Positions 1-5,390 of a stretch of 5,390 nt of DNA are shown here, piece by piece. Position 1 is the stretch's first letter; each line of letters opens with the position of its first letter. The stretch is from Planctomycetaceae bacterium UBA969. Lineage in GTDB: Bacteria; Planctomycetota; Planctomycetia; Gemmatales; Gemmataceae. The notes beneath the pieces are model-generated. The model was not told the origin of the DNA. It saw nothing but the letters and a program-made list of their open reading frames with translations, and searched no databases. The stretch spans positions 1-5,390 of the forward strand of contig DBCB01000028.1 in assembly GCA_002303765.1 (NCBI GenBank). Direction: 5' to 3'. Both the position numbers and the translations under genes were made by a program.

Positions 1-1
1 T

Positions 2-307
2 TTTGATGCAAGGCCCCATCTGTTTGACCTGATTCTTCATGCGGAGGCATTTCAACGAACTTCGTTAGAATTTCCTTGGCAAGAAACCCGCTGGAATGTA
101 ATCCAAATCGTGGAATCGTTATTTAAACAGGCAGAAGATCAAAAAGAATTCATCATCCAAAACCCAAAGGAATCTTCCCTCATCCTATTAGGCGGACTCC
201 GAGCTATCATAAGATTTGGCCACAAACCCAGACAAAAGCAGCTTTGCAGCGATATTGTGCATCATTTCCTTAACGGCTTTTCAAAATCTCTTCCACTAGC
301 AACTTGA
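2..307 (+). CDS. Probable TetR/AcrR-family transcriptional regulator, C-terminal part (5' end outside window)
   Basis: The reading frame is open from the left edge to a TGA at 305-307, giving about 101 visible residues. A GTG at 110 is in frame, but coding-like sequence continues upstream of it, so it is not taken as the start. The visible part is helical. It carries a pattern I associate with the ligand-binding half of TetR-type repressors: FPWQETR, then a helix ending VESLFKQAEDQ, then EF..QNPKE, a hydrophobic LLGGLRAIIRFG segment, and a last helix IVHHFLNGF. The N-terminal helix-turn-helix DNA-binding domain would lie outside the window, so the key diagnostic domain is not seen. Such proteins usually repress nearby genes or their own gene and release DNA when they bind a small ligand. 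The target here is unknown and may lie to the left. The assignment is family-level and from memory of sequence style. Confidence 0.62.
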   Translation, partial: FDARPHLFDLILHAEAFQRTSLEFPWQETRWNVIQIVESLFKQAEDQKEFIIQNPKESSLILLGGLRAIIRFGHKPRQKQLCSDIVHHFLNGFSKSLPLAT

Positions 308-485
308 ATCAACTTAAGATTAAACAGCAAATAGCTTTATGTCTATTATCCAGATTTATTACCAGCCTCATTTACGCTCAATCTTCATGAAGCATTCTTA
401 ATTTTGTATAACAGATATCTAAGGCTTTCCAGAATACTGGGAACACATTATTCAACTATGGTCCGATCACCAGGCTGAATCTCCA
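308..485 (+). promoter_or_regulatory. Gap between the regulator and prs; likely holds the prs promoter
   Basis: This 178-base stretch holds no convincing gene. It is AT-rich and presumably contains the prs promoter. The best -10-like hexamer I can find is TATAAC at 407-412. The only matching -35 position (TTCATG, 384-389, 17-base spacing) agrees poorly with the sigma70 consensus. A perfect 10-base palindrome, CTTCATGAAG, lies at 383-392 over that -35 position and could be a protein-binding site, although such short palindromes occur by chance. No clear terminator follows the upstream gene. The ribosome-binding site before prs is weak: only an AGG at 472-474, 11 bases before the ATG. Confidence 0.3.
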
Positions 486-1436
486 ATGAAAAACAACAAT
501 ATCAAAGTATTCAGCGGTCGGGCCAACTTAGCTTTGGCTGAAAAAATTGCTTTCCATCTTAACGATACACTGGGAAAAATAACCCTGACTGATTTTCCTG
601 ATGGTGAAAATTATGTGCGTATCGACGAAGATGTTAGGGGCAGGGATATTTTTCTTGTCCAGCCCACATGCCCGCCAGTAAATGAAAATCTAATGGAACT
701 TCTCGTGATGCTCGACTGCTTTAAAAGAGCAAGTGCAGCCCGTATCACGGCGGTGATCCCATACTATGGCTACGCCAGACAAGATCGCAAAGATGTAGGC
801 AGAGTGCCCATCACAGCCAAAATGGTTGCAGACATTATTACTGTTGCAGGAGCGAACCGAGTTCTAGCATTAGATTTGCATGCTGCTCAGGTTCAGGGCT
901 TTTTCAATGTCCCCGTTGATCACCTCCACGCTAGCCCGGTTATTTGTGACTATGTTCGAAGTTTTAATGTTCCTCCCGATGAACTCGTCATACTAAGCCC
1001 AGATGAAGGCAGCATCAAAAAAGCCCTGATGTATCAAAAGAAGCTAGGCGGCGGTATTGCGATTGTCGATAAACGAAGATCAAGTGCAACCGAGACTAAT
1101 CAAGCTAATCTAATTGGCTGTTCAATGGATGGGAAAGTTGCTGTGATTTTCGATGATATGATTTCCACTGCGGGCACGGTGGTTGGCGCAGCTCATGTTG
1201 CAAAGCTAAATGGCGCGAGAGAAGTTTATGTTTGCGCAACACATGGGGTATTCTGTGGGCCAGCAGTAGAACGGCTAAACGGAGCCCCAATTAAAGAAAT
1301 AATTGTAACCGACACAATTCCTCTTCCTCCCGACAAACAACTTCCTAATGTCAAGATTCTTTCCGCAGCACCTTTGCTTGCAGATGCAATTCGAAGAATC
1401 CATTTGAATGAATCCGTAAGTAAACTATTCGAATAA
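486..1436 (+). CDS. prs: Ribose-phosphate pyrophosphokinase (PRPP synthetase)
   Basis: The 316-residue product matches the usual length of bacterial class I PRPP synthetases. These cytoplasmic enzymes transfer pyrophosphate from ATP to ribose 5-phosphate, making PRPP for purine, pyrimidine, histidine, tryptophan and NAD synthesis. Visible landmarks are FPDGE at 37-41 (adenine-binding loop of the neighbouring subunit in characterised enzymes), PYYGYARQDRKD at 92-103, DLHAAQVQGFF at 130-140 with the metal-binding His132, the flexible catalytic loop DKRRS at 195-199 (Lys196, Arg198), and the PRPP loop DDMISTAGT at 223-231. The C-terminus ends in the typical AIRRIHLNESVSKLF. SPDEGSIKKA at 171-180 differs from the common SPDxGGxxRA form, a modest oddity. 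ATG 486 gives the normal N-terminus and has no strong Shine-Dalgarno. The gene is convergent with the transporter permease, so a shared transcript is not expected despite both possibly handling ribose compounds. Confidence 0.97.
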   Translation: MKNNNIKVFSGRANLALAEKIAFHLNDTLGKITLTDFPDGENYVRIDEDVRGRDIFLVQPTCPPVNENLMELLVMLDCFKRASAARITAVIPYYGYARQDRKDVGRVPITAKMVADIITVAGANRVLALDLHAAQVQGFFNVPVDHLHASPVICDYVRSFNVPPDELVILSPDEGSIKKALMYQKKLGGGIAIVDKRRSSATETNQANLIGCSMDGKVAVIFDDMISTAGTVVGAAHVAKLNGAREVYVCATHGVFCGPAVERLNGAPIKEIIVTDTIPLPPDKQLPNVKILSAAPLLADAIRRIHLNESVSKLFE

Positions 1437-1448
1437 TCTAAACTTGAA

Positions 1449-2558
1449 TCAGGTTGCAGTACTTTTTGGTTTAATAAAGAATCCTGCGATTCTTTCAAAA
1501 AGCCTAGTGCCAGTCTGCCTTCTAACAATTTCATCTGCAACCGTACCTAGAAGAAGCGCCAGCCCGATAACGGTAAACTCTAGGTCGCTGGGAATGCCTG
1601 CAAAAATAACAAAGCTTCGCAATAAGGGAAGAATTGCGGTTCCTAAAAGAATGCCAACCACCATACCTTCACCGCCTCGCAAACTAAATCCACCAAGCAC
1701 CGCCCCCGTAATTGCATATAGCTCGAACCAACTTCCAGCGTTGGAGGGAGATGCAGAACGAACCTTTAAAAGAAACAAAATCCCACCAAGTCCAGCAAGT
1801 GTGGAACATAAAATATAAGCGATGGTTTTGTACCTATCAGTCCGAATACCGGCATATTTGGCAGCCTGCTCATTAAAACCTAAAGCATAAAGGTATCTGC
1901 CATAAACACTTTGATGCAGGAAAACTGTTGCAACAATTGCAAGAAAAAACAAAAGCACCAATGGCATTGGAATATTCAGCCAAGGACCAATGGCATCGGG
2001 TAATCCAAGCCAATCACCCAAGGGCAAATTGCCACGCTGTAAAAAAAGAAAAGCATCCAAGTCCTGGCGATCGCCAATTCCAACATCTCTTGAAGAATCG
2101 CGAAGAACCCTGCCAGGTGTATCCCAACCTTGGGAAAACTTTTGCCCCAGTTCTTTAAATTTGATGAGCGTAAGCAACTGCGCCAAACCTCGATAAATAA
2201 AGAGGCCACATAAAGTAACAATGAATGGCTGCAAATTCCCCTTAGTGATGAGAACCCCATGAATCCATCCGATAAATGCAGAAACAATCAAAACCAGTAC
2301 CGCACCTATATATGGGTTAAATCCGTTTTCAAGAAACAAACCAAAACTCACTGCTGCGAGGCAAACAACCGAACCTATCGAAAGATCAATACCGCCAGTG
2401 ATGATTACAAAACCAACTCCGAGGGTAAGAACGCCCCACTCGCCAATACGGCGCTCTAAGTTAATATGATTTTCCAAACTGCGAGCCTGAGGATCGGACA
2501 TCATCAACAATGCGTAAAGAGTAAATACAACAACAAGAATTCCAAAAATCCTGATCAT
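1449..2558 (-). CDS. Sugar-type ABC transporter permease (RbsC/BPD_transp_2 family)
   Basis: The 369-residue product is an integral inner-membrane permease of the RbsC/XylH/MglC type, which forms the channel of a high-affinity importer. The family hallmark GVGFVIITGGIDLSIGS lies at 47-63. ITKGNLQPFIVTL at 104-116 and GRYLYALGFNEQAAKYAGI at 220-238, the cytoplasmic loop expected to contact the ATPase, are also characteristic. Hydrophobic segments lie roughly at 1-19, 43-72, 84-102, 110-130, 197-215, 243-265, 278-298, 300-320 and 327-344. A polar stretch at about 134-195 is clearly longer than the matching loop in E. coli RbsC (321 residues as I recall it). The start ATG overlaps the ATPase stop in an ATGA at 2555-2558, with a good Shine-Dalgarno upstream. 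It is the last gene of the operon and ends 12 bases from prs. The substrate cannot be read from the sequence. Confidence 0.95.
   Translation of the reverse strand: MIRIFGILVVVFTLYALLMMSDPQARSLENHINLERRIGEWGVLTLGVGFVIITGGIDLSIGSVVCLAAVSFGLFLENGFNPYIGAVLVLIVSAFIGWIHGVLITKGNLQPFIVTLCGLFIYRGLAQLLTLIKFKELGQKFSQGWDTPGRVLRDSSRDVGIGDRQDLDAFLFLQRGNLPLGDWLGLPDAIGPWLNIPMPLVLLFFLAIVATVFLHQSVYGRYLYALGFNEQAAKYAGIRTDRYKTIAYILCSTLAGLGGILFLLKVRSASPSNAGSWFELYAITGAVLGGFSLRGGEGMVVGILLGTAILPLLRSFVIFAGIPSDLEFTVIGLALLLGTVADEIVRRQTGTRLFERIAGFFIKPKSTAT
1476..1495. terminator. Small perfect hairpin at the convergent gene ends, possible weak bidirectional terminator
   Basis: AAAGAATC (1476-1483) and GATTCTTT (1488-1495) form a perfect 8-base-pair stem around a 4-base loop. 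It sits inside the last codons of the permease and just past the prs stop at 1436. It is the only stem seen near the point where the two transcripts meet. The stem is AT-rich and has no uridine run beyond its own arm on either strand, so it is a poor match to a standard intrinsic terminator. A hairpin this size can also arise by chance in a window of this length. Confidence 0.22.
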
Positions 2559-4117
2559 TTGACATTTACCTCTTTCGAACCAGTAGCAAGTAGCATGACC
2601 GATTCTTCATTAATATCATTACCAGAAAGTTCGCCTTGCAAATTTCCTTCATGAAGAACAATAACACGCTGGCTAAGGCGGATGACTTCTTCCATATCAC
2701 TGGAAATCATAAGAATAGCAACTCCAAGGCTAGCAAGATGACGAATGAGTTCATAGATTTCAGCTTTGGCTCCAACATCAACGCCTCTGGTAGGTTCATC
2801 AAGAATCAAAACTTTAGGTCCTACTGCCAACCATTTAGCAAGAACCACCTTCTGCTGATTTCCACCACTTAAAAGACCAGCTAGTTTATTCGCATTAGTA
2901 GTTTTAATGCCAAGCCTTTGAATACTATCGGAAGACAGTTTTGCTTCTTTGAATGGATCAACAAGAAAGAATCGGGAAATAGTTTTAAGATTGGGGAGGG
3001 AAAGATTGTGCTTGATGCTTTGTAAAAGGATCAAGCCATGATGCCTACGATCTTCTGGAACCAAAAGCAAACCAGCAGCAATGGCATCGACAGGCGAGCG
3101 GGGGAGAAAAATTTCGCCATCAAGAATCGCCTTGCCTCCTTGAGAAGGCCGAATTCCAAACAGAGTTTCAGCAAGTTCTGTTCTACCTGCACCAACCAAA
3201 CCCGCCATGCCTAAAATCTCGCCTGACTTTAATTGAAAAGTAACGCCTGAAGGAGTACCTCCAATAAACTTGAATTGTTTTAACTCGAGTCGCACTTTAA
3301 CGGATTGGTCTAAAGCCATAGGCTTGGAAAATTTTTCGAGATCTCTGCCAACCATCATCCGAACCATGGCATCATGAGAAATTTCATGAGTTGCAAGGGT
3401 CCCAGCATTTCTTCCATCACGCAAACCAACAACACGATGGGCAACTCTTTTAACTTCCCCCAAGCGATGAGAAATATAAACGACCGAAACACCTTCGGAC
3501 GAAAGCTCCTTGATAACTTCAACCAACTGATCAGACTCTTTCTGCGAAAGGCTGGAAGTAGGTTCGTCCATTATAAGAATGCGGCCATTCAAAGATAAAG
3601 ACCTTGCAATCTCCACCAATTGTTTCTGCCCCGGAGGCAATGAACCCACTAAAACACTGGGATCAACATCTAGCCCGACTCGTGCAAGAAATTTGGCACC
3701 AAGCTTCAACATTGCTTTGCGATCGAGCAATTTCAAAGGCCCCGCCCAAAGCAATTCCCTACCCAAAAAAAGGTTATCTGCAATCGTGAGATTATCTGCA
3801 AGATTCAACTCCTGATGAATCAAGCTAATACCATGCTTCATCGCATCTGAAGGGCTATAAAAATTGACCGCAGCACCGTTGATTCGAACTTGACCAGAAT
3901 CAGGTTGATGAACCCCTGCAAGGACTTTCATCAGGGTTGATTTACCCGCTCCATTCTCGCCAATAATAGCAAGAATTTCTCCCTGATATATTTGCACAGC
4001 AACATTGCTTAGGGCTTTTATCCCATAGAATTGTTTACTGATATCCAACGCTTCTAAAACGGGAATCAAGGGCGTTCCCGGCGAAACACTAAAGTCTCCT
4101 GAAACCGGACTGCTCAT
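2555..4117 (-). CDS. Sugar-type ABC transporter ATP-binding protein with two nucleotide-binding domains (RbsA/MglA/XylG family)
   Basis: This 520-residue cytoplasmic protein is two fused ABC ATPase domains, as in importers for ribose, galactose and xylose. Domain 1 has Walker A GENGAGKST (53-61), Q-loop Gln102, signature LPPGQKQ (160-166), Walker B ILIMDEPT (180-187, Glu185) and switch His217. Domain 2 has a degenerate Walker A GLVGAGRTE (306-314) with Arg in place of the usual Lys, signature LSGGNQQ (416-422), Walker B VLILDEPTRGVD (436-447) and Ser473 where His is usual. The Arg and Ser changes in domain 2 are normal for this family and suggest one active and one mainly structural ATP site. 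The LPPGQ signature in domain 1 is a further departure from LSxGQ. The first 18 or so residues are an extra polar leader. The ATG overlaps the end of the binding-protein gene in an ATGA (4114-4117). I see no strong Shine-Dalgarno, so translation probably depends on coupling. Confidence 0.97.
   Translation of the reverse strand: MSSPVSGDFSVSPGTPLIPVLEALDISKQFYGIKALSNVAVQIYQGEILAIIGENGAGKSTLMKVLAGVHQPDSGQVRINGAAVNFYSPSDAMKHGISLIHQELNLADNLTIADNLFLGRELLWAGPLKLLDRKAMLKLGAKFLARVGLDVDPSVLVGSLPPGQKQLVEIARSLSLNGRILIMDEPTSSLSQKESDQLVEVIKELSSEGVSVVYISHRLGEVKRVAHRVVGLRDGRNAGTLATHEISHDAMVRMMVGRDLEKFSKPMALDQSVKVRLELKQFKFIGGTPSGVTFQLKSGEILGMAGLVGAGRTELAETLFGIRPSQGGKAILDGEIFLPRSPVDAIAAGLLLVPEDRRHHGLILLQSIKHNLSLPNLKTISRFFLVDPFKEAKLSSDSIQRLGIKTTNANKLAGLLSGGNQQKVVLAKWLAVGPKVLILDEPTRGVDVGAKAEIYELIRHLASLGVAILMISSDMEEVIRLSQRVIVLHEGNLQGELSGNDINEESVMLLATGSKEVNVK
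2568..2573 (-). promoter_or_regulatory. Ribosome-binding site of the permease gene
   Basis: On the - strand AGAGGT lies 9 bases upstream of the permease ATG at 2558-2556. It sits inside the last codons of the ATPase gene. It is the clearest Shine-Dalgarno of the genes in this window. It supports the chosen permease start and suggests that ribosomes can initiate afresh as well as by coupling through the ATGA overlap. Confidence 0.6.
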
Positions 4118-5217
4118 TTATTCATCAACTTTTTAAGTTCAGTGTGAAATGCCTCGACATTATCTTTTTTAATCACCTTATGCGGCACATCGATAATCCC
4201 GTTCGCAGGGATTTTAACACTTTCAGGCTTGGTAACAAGTTCAACCATTAACTTGACAGATTGATACCCAAACTGAAAGGGTTGCTGTACAACCGTGCCA
4301 TGGATTTCCCCAACCTTAATAGCTTCAAGGGTGTTGTCATCCTCATCAAAACCAACAATTTTAACTTTCCCAATACGCTTAGAATCTTTTACCGCTGCGA
4401 GAATAGCAGGCGGGTTATAAGCCCATAATCCAATCATGCAAAGGTTCTCTTCATTTTGATTCTTAGCAAGAACATCGGCGGCATTATCTTTGGCTTTATT
4501 TTTATCAGTATTATCGGTGTAGGTACCAATCAATTCGTAGTTACCATATTTTTTCCCATTGGGGGAATCGCGCAAAGCTTTTGATTCGGCAAGACCTTCA
4601 AGAACATCAAGCACTCCCTGACGCCTTTCTTGAGCATTGATTGGATCCAACTGGCCTACAAAAATCGCGATTTTTCCACCTTGAGGCATAACTTCTTTCA
4701 CCAATTCGCCAACAGACCTACCGGCTTGAAGGTTAGCAGTTCCCAAATAGCACTTCCTTTTGGATTTAACTGCATCATTATCAACGCACAAGACTGGGAT
4801 TCTTGCTGCAATTTCATCTATAAACGAAGTCTGATTTTCCGGACTGATGACACTCACAGAAATTGCGTTCACACCTTGTGTCATTAAATCTTCAATGATT
4901 TGTTTTTGGGTTGAAGCCGAGGCATCTTGAGGTCTTTTAAAAATAACTATCGATCCTGTTTCTTGCTCAGCTTTTCGGGCACCAGCCTCTGCAATAGTCC
5001 AAAACTCTGCAGGGTTATTACTAACAAAAGCCACCTTAGCATCTTTCGCACTCTTTGCTTTACCATCCTGCTTCGCTGCTTCTTTTTTCCCAGTATCGGG
5101 TTTAGCGCCATCTTTATTGGATGGAGCAGGTGCACCGCCACAACCAGATGCAAGAACTGCAAGCATCATGTAACTTAAAAAAGAGTGGCCAAAAACTAAA
5201 GACTTCGGATTGCTCAT
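4114..5217 (-). CDS. Lipoprotein solute-binding protein of a sugar-type ABC importer (periplasmic-binding-protein-like I, RbsB-like)
   Basis: With the ATG at 5217 the product has 367 residues. A signal peptide (hydrophobic core about 7-23) ends in ALASGC with Cys26 as the expected lipidated residue. A disordered linker rich in Ala, Lys, Gly and Asp follows (27-60), then the binding fold begins at KVAFVSNN. By comparison with RbsB, likely ligand contacts are Asn67/Asn68 and Phe72-Trp73 in NNPAEFW, Asp146 to Asp148 in VDND, Arg198 in ERRQG, Asn268, Asp291 in GFDED and Gln311 in VVQQP. Aromatic, Asp, Arg and Gln contacts fit a monosaccharide or similar polar ligand, but the exact ligand is unknown. 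A TTG 18 bases upstream (5235) also opens the frame. The ATG is preferred because GAG lies 6 bases before it and it gives a shorter, typical lipoprotein N-terminus. It is the first gene of the operon; its TGA overlaps the ATPase ATG. Confidence 0.93.
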   Translation of the reverse strand: MSNPKSLVFGHSFLSYMMLAVLASGCGGAPAPSNKDGAKPDTGKKEAAKQDGKAKSAKDAKVAFVSNNPAEFWTIAEAGARKAEQETGSIVIFKRPQDASASTQKQIIEDLMTQGVNAISVSVISPENQTSFIDEIAARIPVLCVDNDAVKSKRKCYLGTANLQAGRSVGELVKEVMPQGGKIAIFVGQLDPINAQERRQGVLDVLEGLAESKALRDSPNGKKYGNYELIGTYTDNTDKNKAKDNAADVLAKNQNEENLCMIGLWAYNPPAILAAVKDSKRIGKVKIVGFDEDDNTLEAIKVGEIHGTVVQQPFQFGYQSVKLMVELVTKPESVKIPANGIIDVPHKVIKKDNVEAFHTELKKLMNK

Positions 5218-5329
5218 ATTATTCTCAACAAACAAGATCTATAATATCCTGCGCCTATACATATTGGGCAGAACTTAACTAAAGATACTATATTTGAAGG
5301 GGATGCCAAGAAATAAATGCTGAATTGTA
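5218..5329 (-). promoter_or_regulatory. Upstream region of the transporter operon
   Basis: This 112-base gap separates the binding-protein gene from the probable gene end at the right edge. It contains the candidate promoter at 5282-5309 and an imperfect palindrome over its -10 element. The leader from the predicted start of transcription to the ATG would be roughly 55-60 bases, AT-rich, with no recognised riboswitch or strong stem. A weak Shine-Dalgarno-like GAG lies just before the ATG. Confidence 0.45.
5282..5309 (-). promoter_or_regulatory. Candidate sigma70-type promoter of the ABC transporter operon
   Basis: On the - strand TTGGCA (5309-5304) matches the -35 consensus TTGACA at five of six bases. 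TATCTT (5287-5282) matches the -10 consensus TATAAT at four of six, with a 16-base spacer. It points into the binding-protein gene. The match is reasonable but the region is AT-rich. If the organism is a planctomycete, E. coli consensus elements may not apply strictly. Confidence 0.35.
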
Positions 5330-5390
5330 TTACTGAGGAACGGGGGGACTATTTTTACCCTCTGCGGCTTGCGCAGTACCTGTCATTTGC
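5330..5390 (-). CDS. Probable C-terminal end of an unidentified protein (5' end outside window)
   Basis: On the - strand an open frame enters from the right edge and stops at TAA 5332-5330. It gives about 19 residues, ending QAAEGKNSPPVPQ. A polar, Pro/Ser-containing tail of this kind is common at protein C-termini, and the orientation would place it just upstream of the transporter operon in the same direction. The stretch is too short to recognise a family. An open frame also runs on the + strand from ATG 5317 to the edge (over 20 residues, rich in Tyr, Phe and Cys). I consider that one less likely because its composition looks like an antisense shadow and no ribosome-binding site is well placed. 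Confidence 0.35.
   Translation of the reverse strand, partial: QMTGTAQAAEGKNSPPVPQ

Noticed and set aside
1226..1540. Open frame of about 100 codons on the - strand covering the 3' end of prs
   Set aside because: It overlaps the well-supported prs gene and the permease 3' end on the opposite or same strand in another frame and resembles no protein I recognise. It is an antisense shadow.
1976..2287. Open frame on the - strand within the permease gene in a different frame
   Set aside because: It lies wholly inside the confidently identified permease reading frame and has no family features.
486..5217. Functional link of ribose import by the transporter feeding Prs
   Set aside because: The two units converge and cannot share a promoter, no ribokinase is present, and the transporter substrate is unknown. 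Adjacency alone does not support the link.
4114..5235. Start of the binding protein at TTG 5235 instead of ATG 5217
   Set aside because: The ATG has a GAG at suitable distance and gives a normal lipoprotein leader. The TTG adds six acidic or polar residues before the positively charged region.
5359..5376. Inverted repeat CTGCG/CGCAG near the right edge as a terminator
   Set aside because: The stem is only five base pairs with no T-run on the - strand side, and it lies inside the probable coding tail.
1..5390. Mobile element, CRISPR array, tRNA/rRNA gene or attachment site
   Set aside because: No transposase or integrase reading frame, no regularly spaced direct repeats, and no tRNA-like or rRNA-like sequence was seen by eye on either strand.

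Overview
This looks like an ordinary bacterial chromosomal segment. It has two blocks of genes that converge near position 1440. The bases are moderately AT-rich by eye. The solute-binding protein has a lipoprotein signal (Cys after Ala-Ser-Gly) followed by a long Ala/Lys/Gly/Asp linker. That, together with the style of the binding protein (NNPAEFW near the N-terminus, DNDxxxSKR in the middle), reminds me of Planctomycetota or a related Gram-negative lineage. This is an impression from memory, not a demonstrated assignment.

Left block, + strand. The window opens inside the 3' end of a gene whose product resembles the C-terminal ligand-binding half of a TetR/AcrR-type repressor (2-307). A 178-base gap without a gene follows. 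Next comes a complete prs gene for ribose-phosphate pyrophosphokinase (486-1436), with its ATP-binding, catalytic and PRPP-loop motifs present.

Right block, - strand, read right to left. A three-gene operon encodes a complete sugar-type (CUT2/RbsABC family) ABC importer: a lipoprotein solute-binding protein (5217-4114), a double-ATPase subunit (4117-2555) and a membrane permease (2558-1449). Both junctions are 4-base ATGA overlaps, so translation of the three genes is probably coupled. The binding protein captures a small solute, probably a monosaccharide, outside the inner membrane. The permease, presumably as a dimer, moves it across, and the tandem ATPase powers the step. No sugar kinase, isomerase or linked regulator is in view, so the substrate cannot be named. 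A candidate sigma70-type promoter and an overlapping imperfect palindrome lie in the 112-base gap upstream of the operon. Beyond that, the right edge probably holds the last codons of another - strand gene.

The permease and prs are convergent with 12 bases between stop codons. A small perfect hairpin in the last codons of the permease is the only terminator-like structure there. I found no RNA gene, mobile element, CRISPR array or clearly novel system. The points worth a second look are a long extra loop in the permease, the paired degeneracy of one ATP site, unusual residues in Prs, and the possible operator upstream of the transporter.
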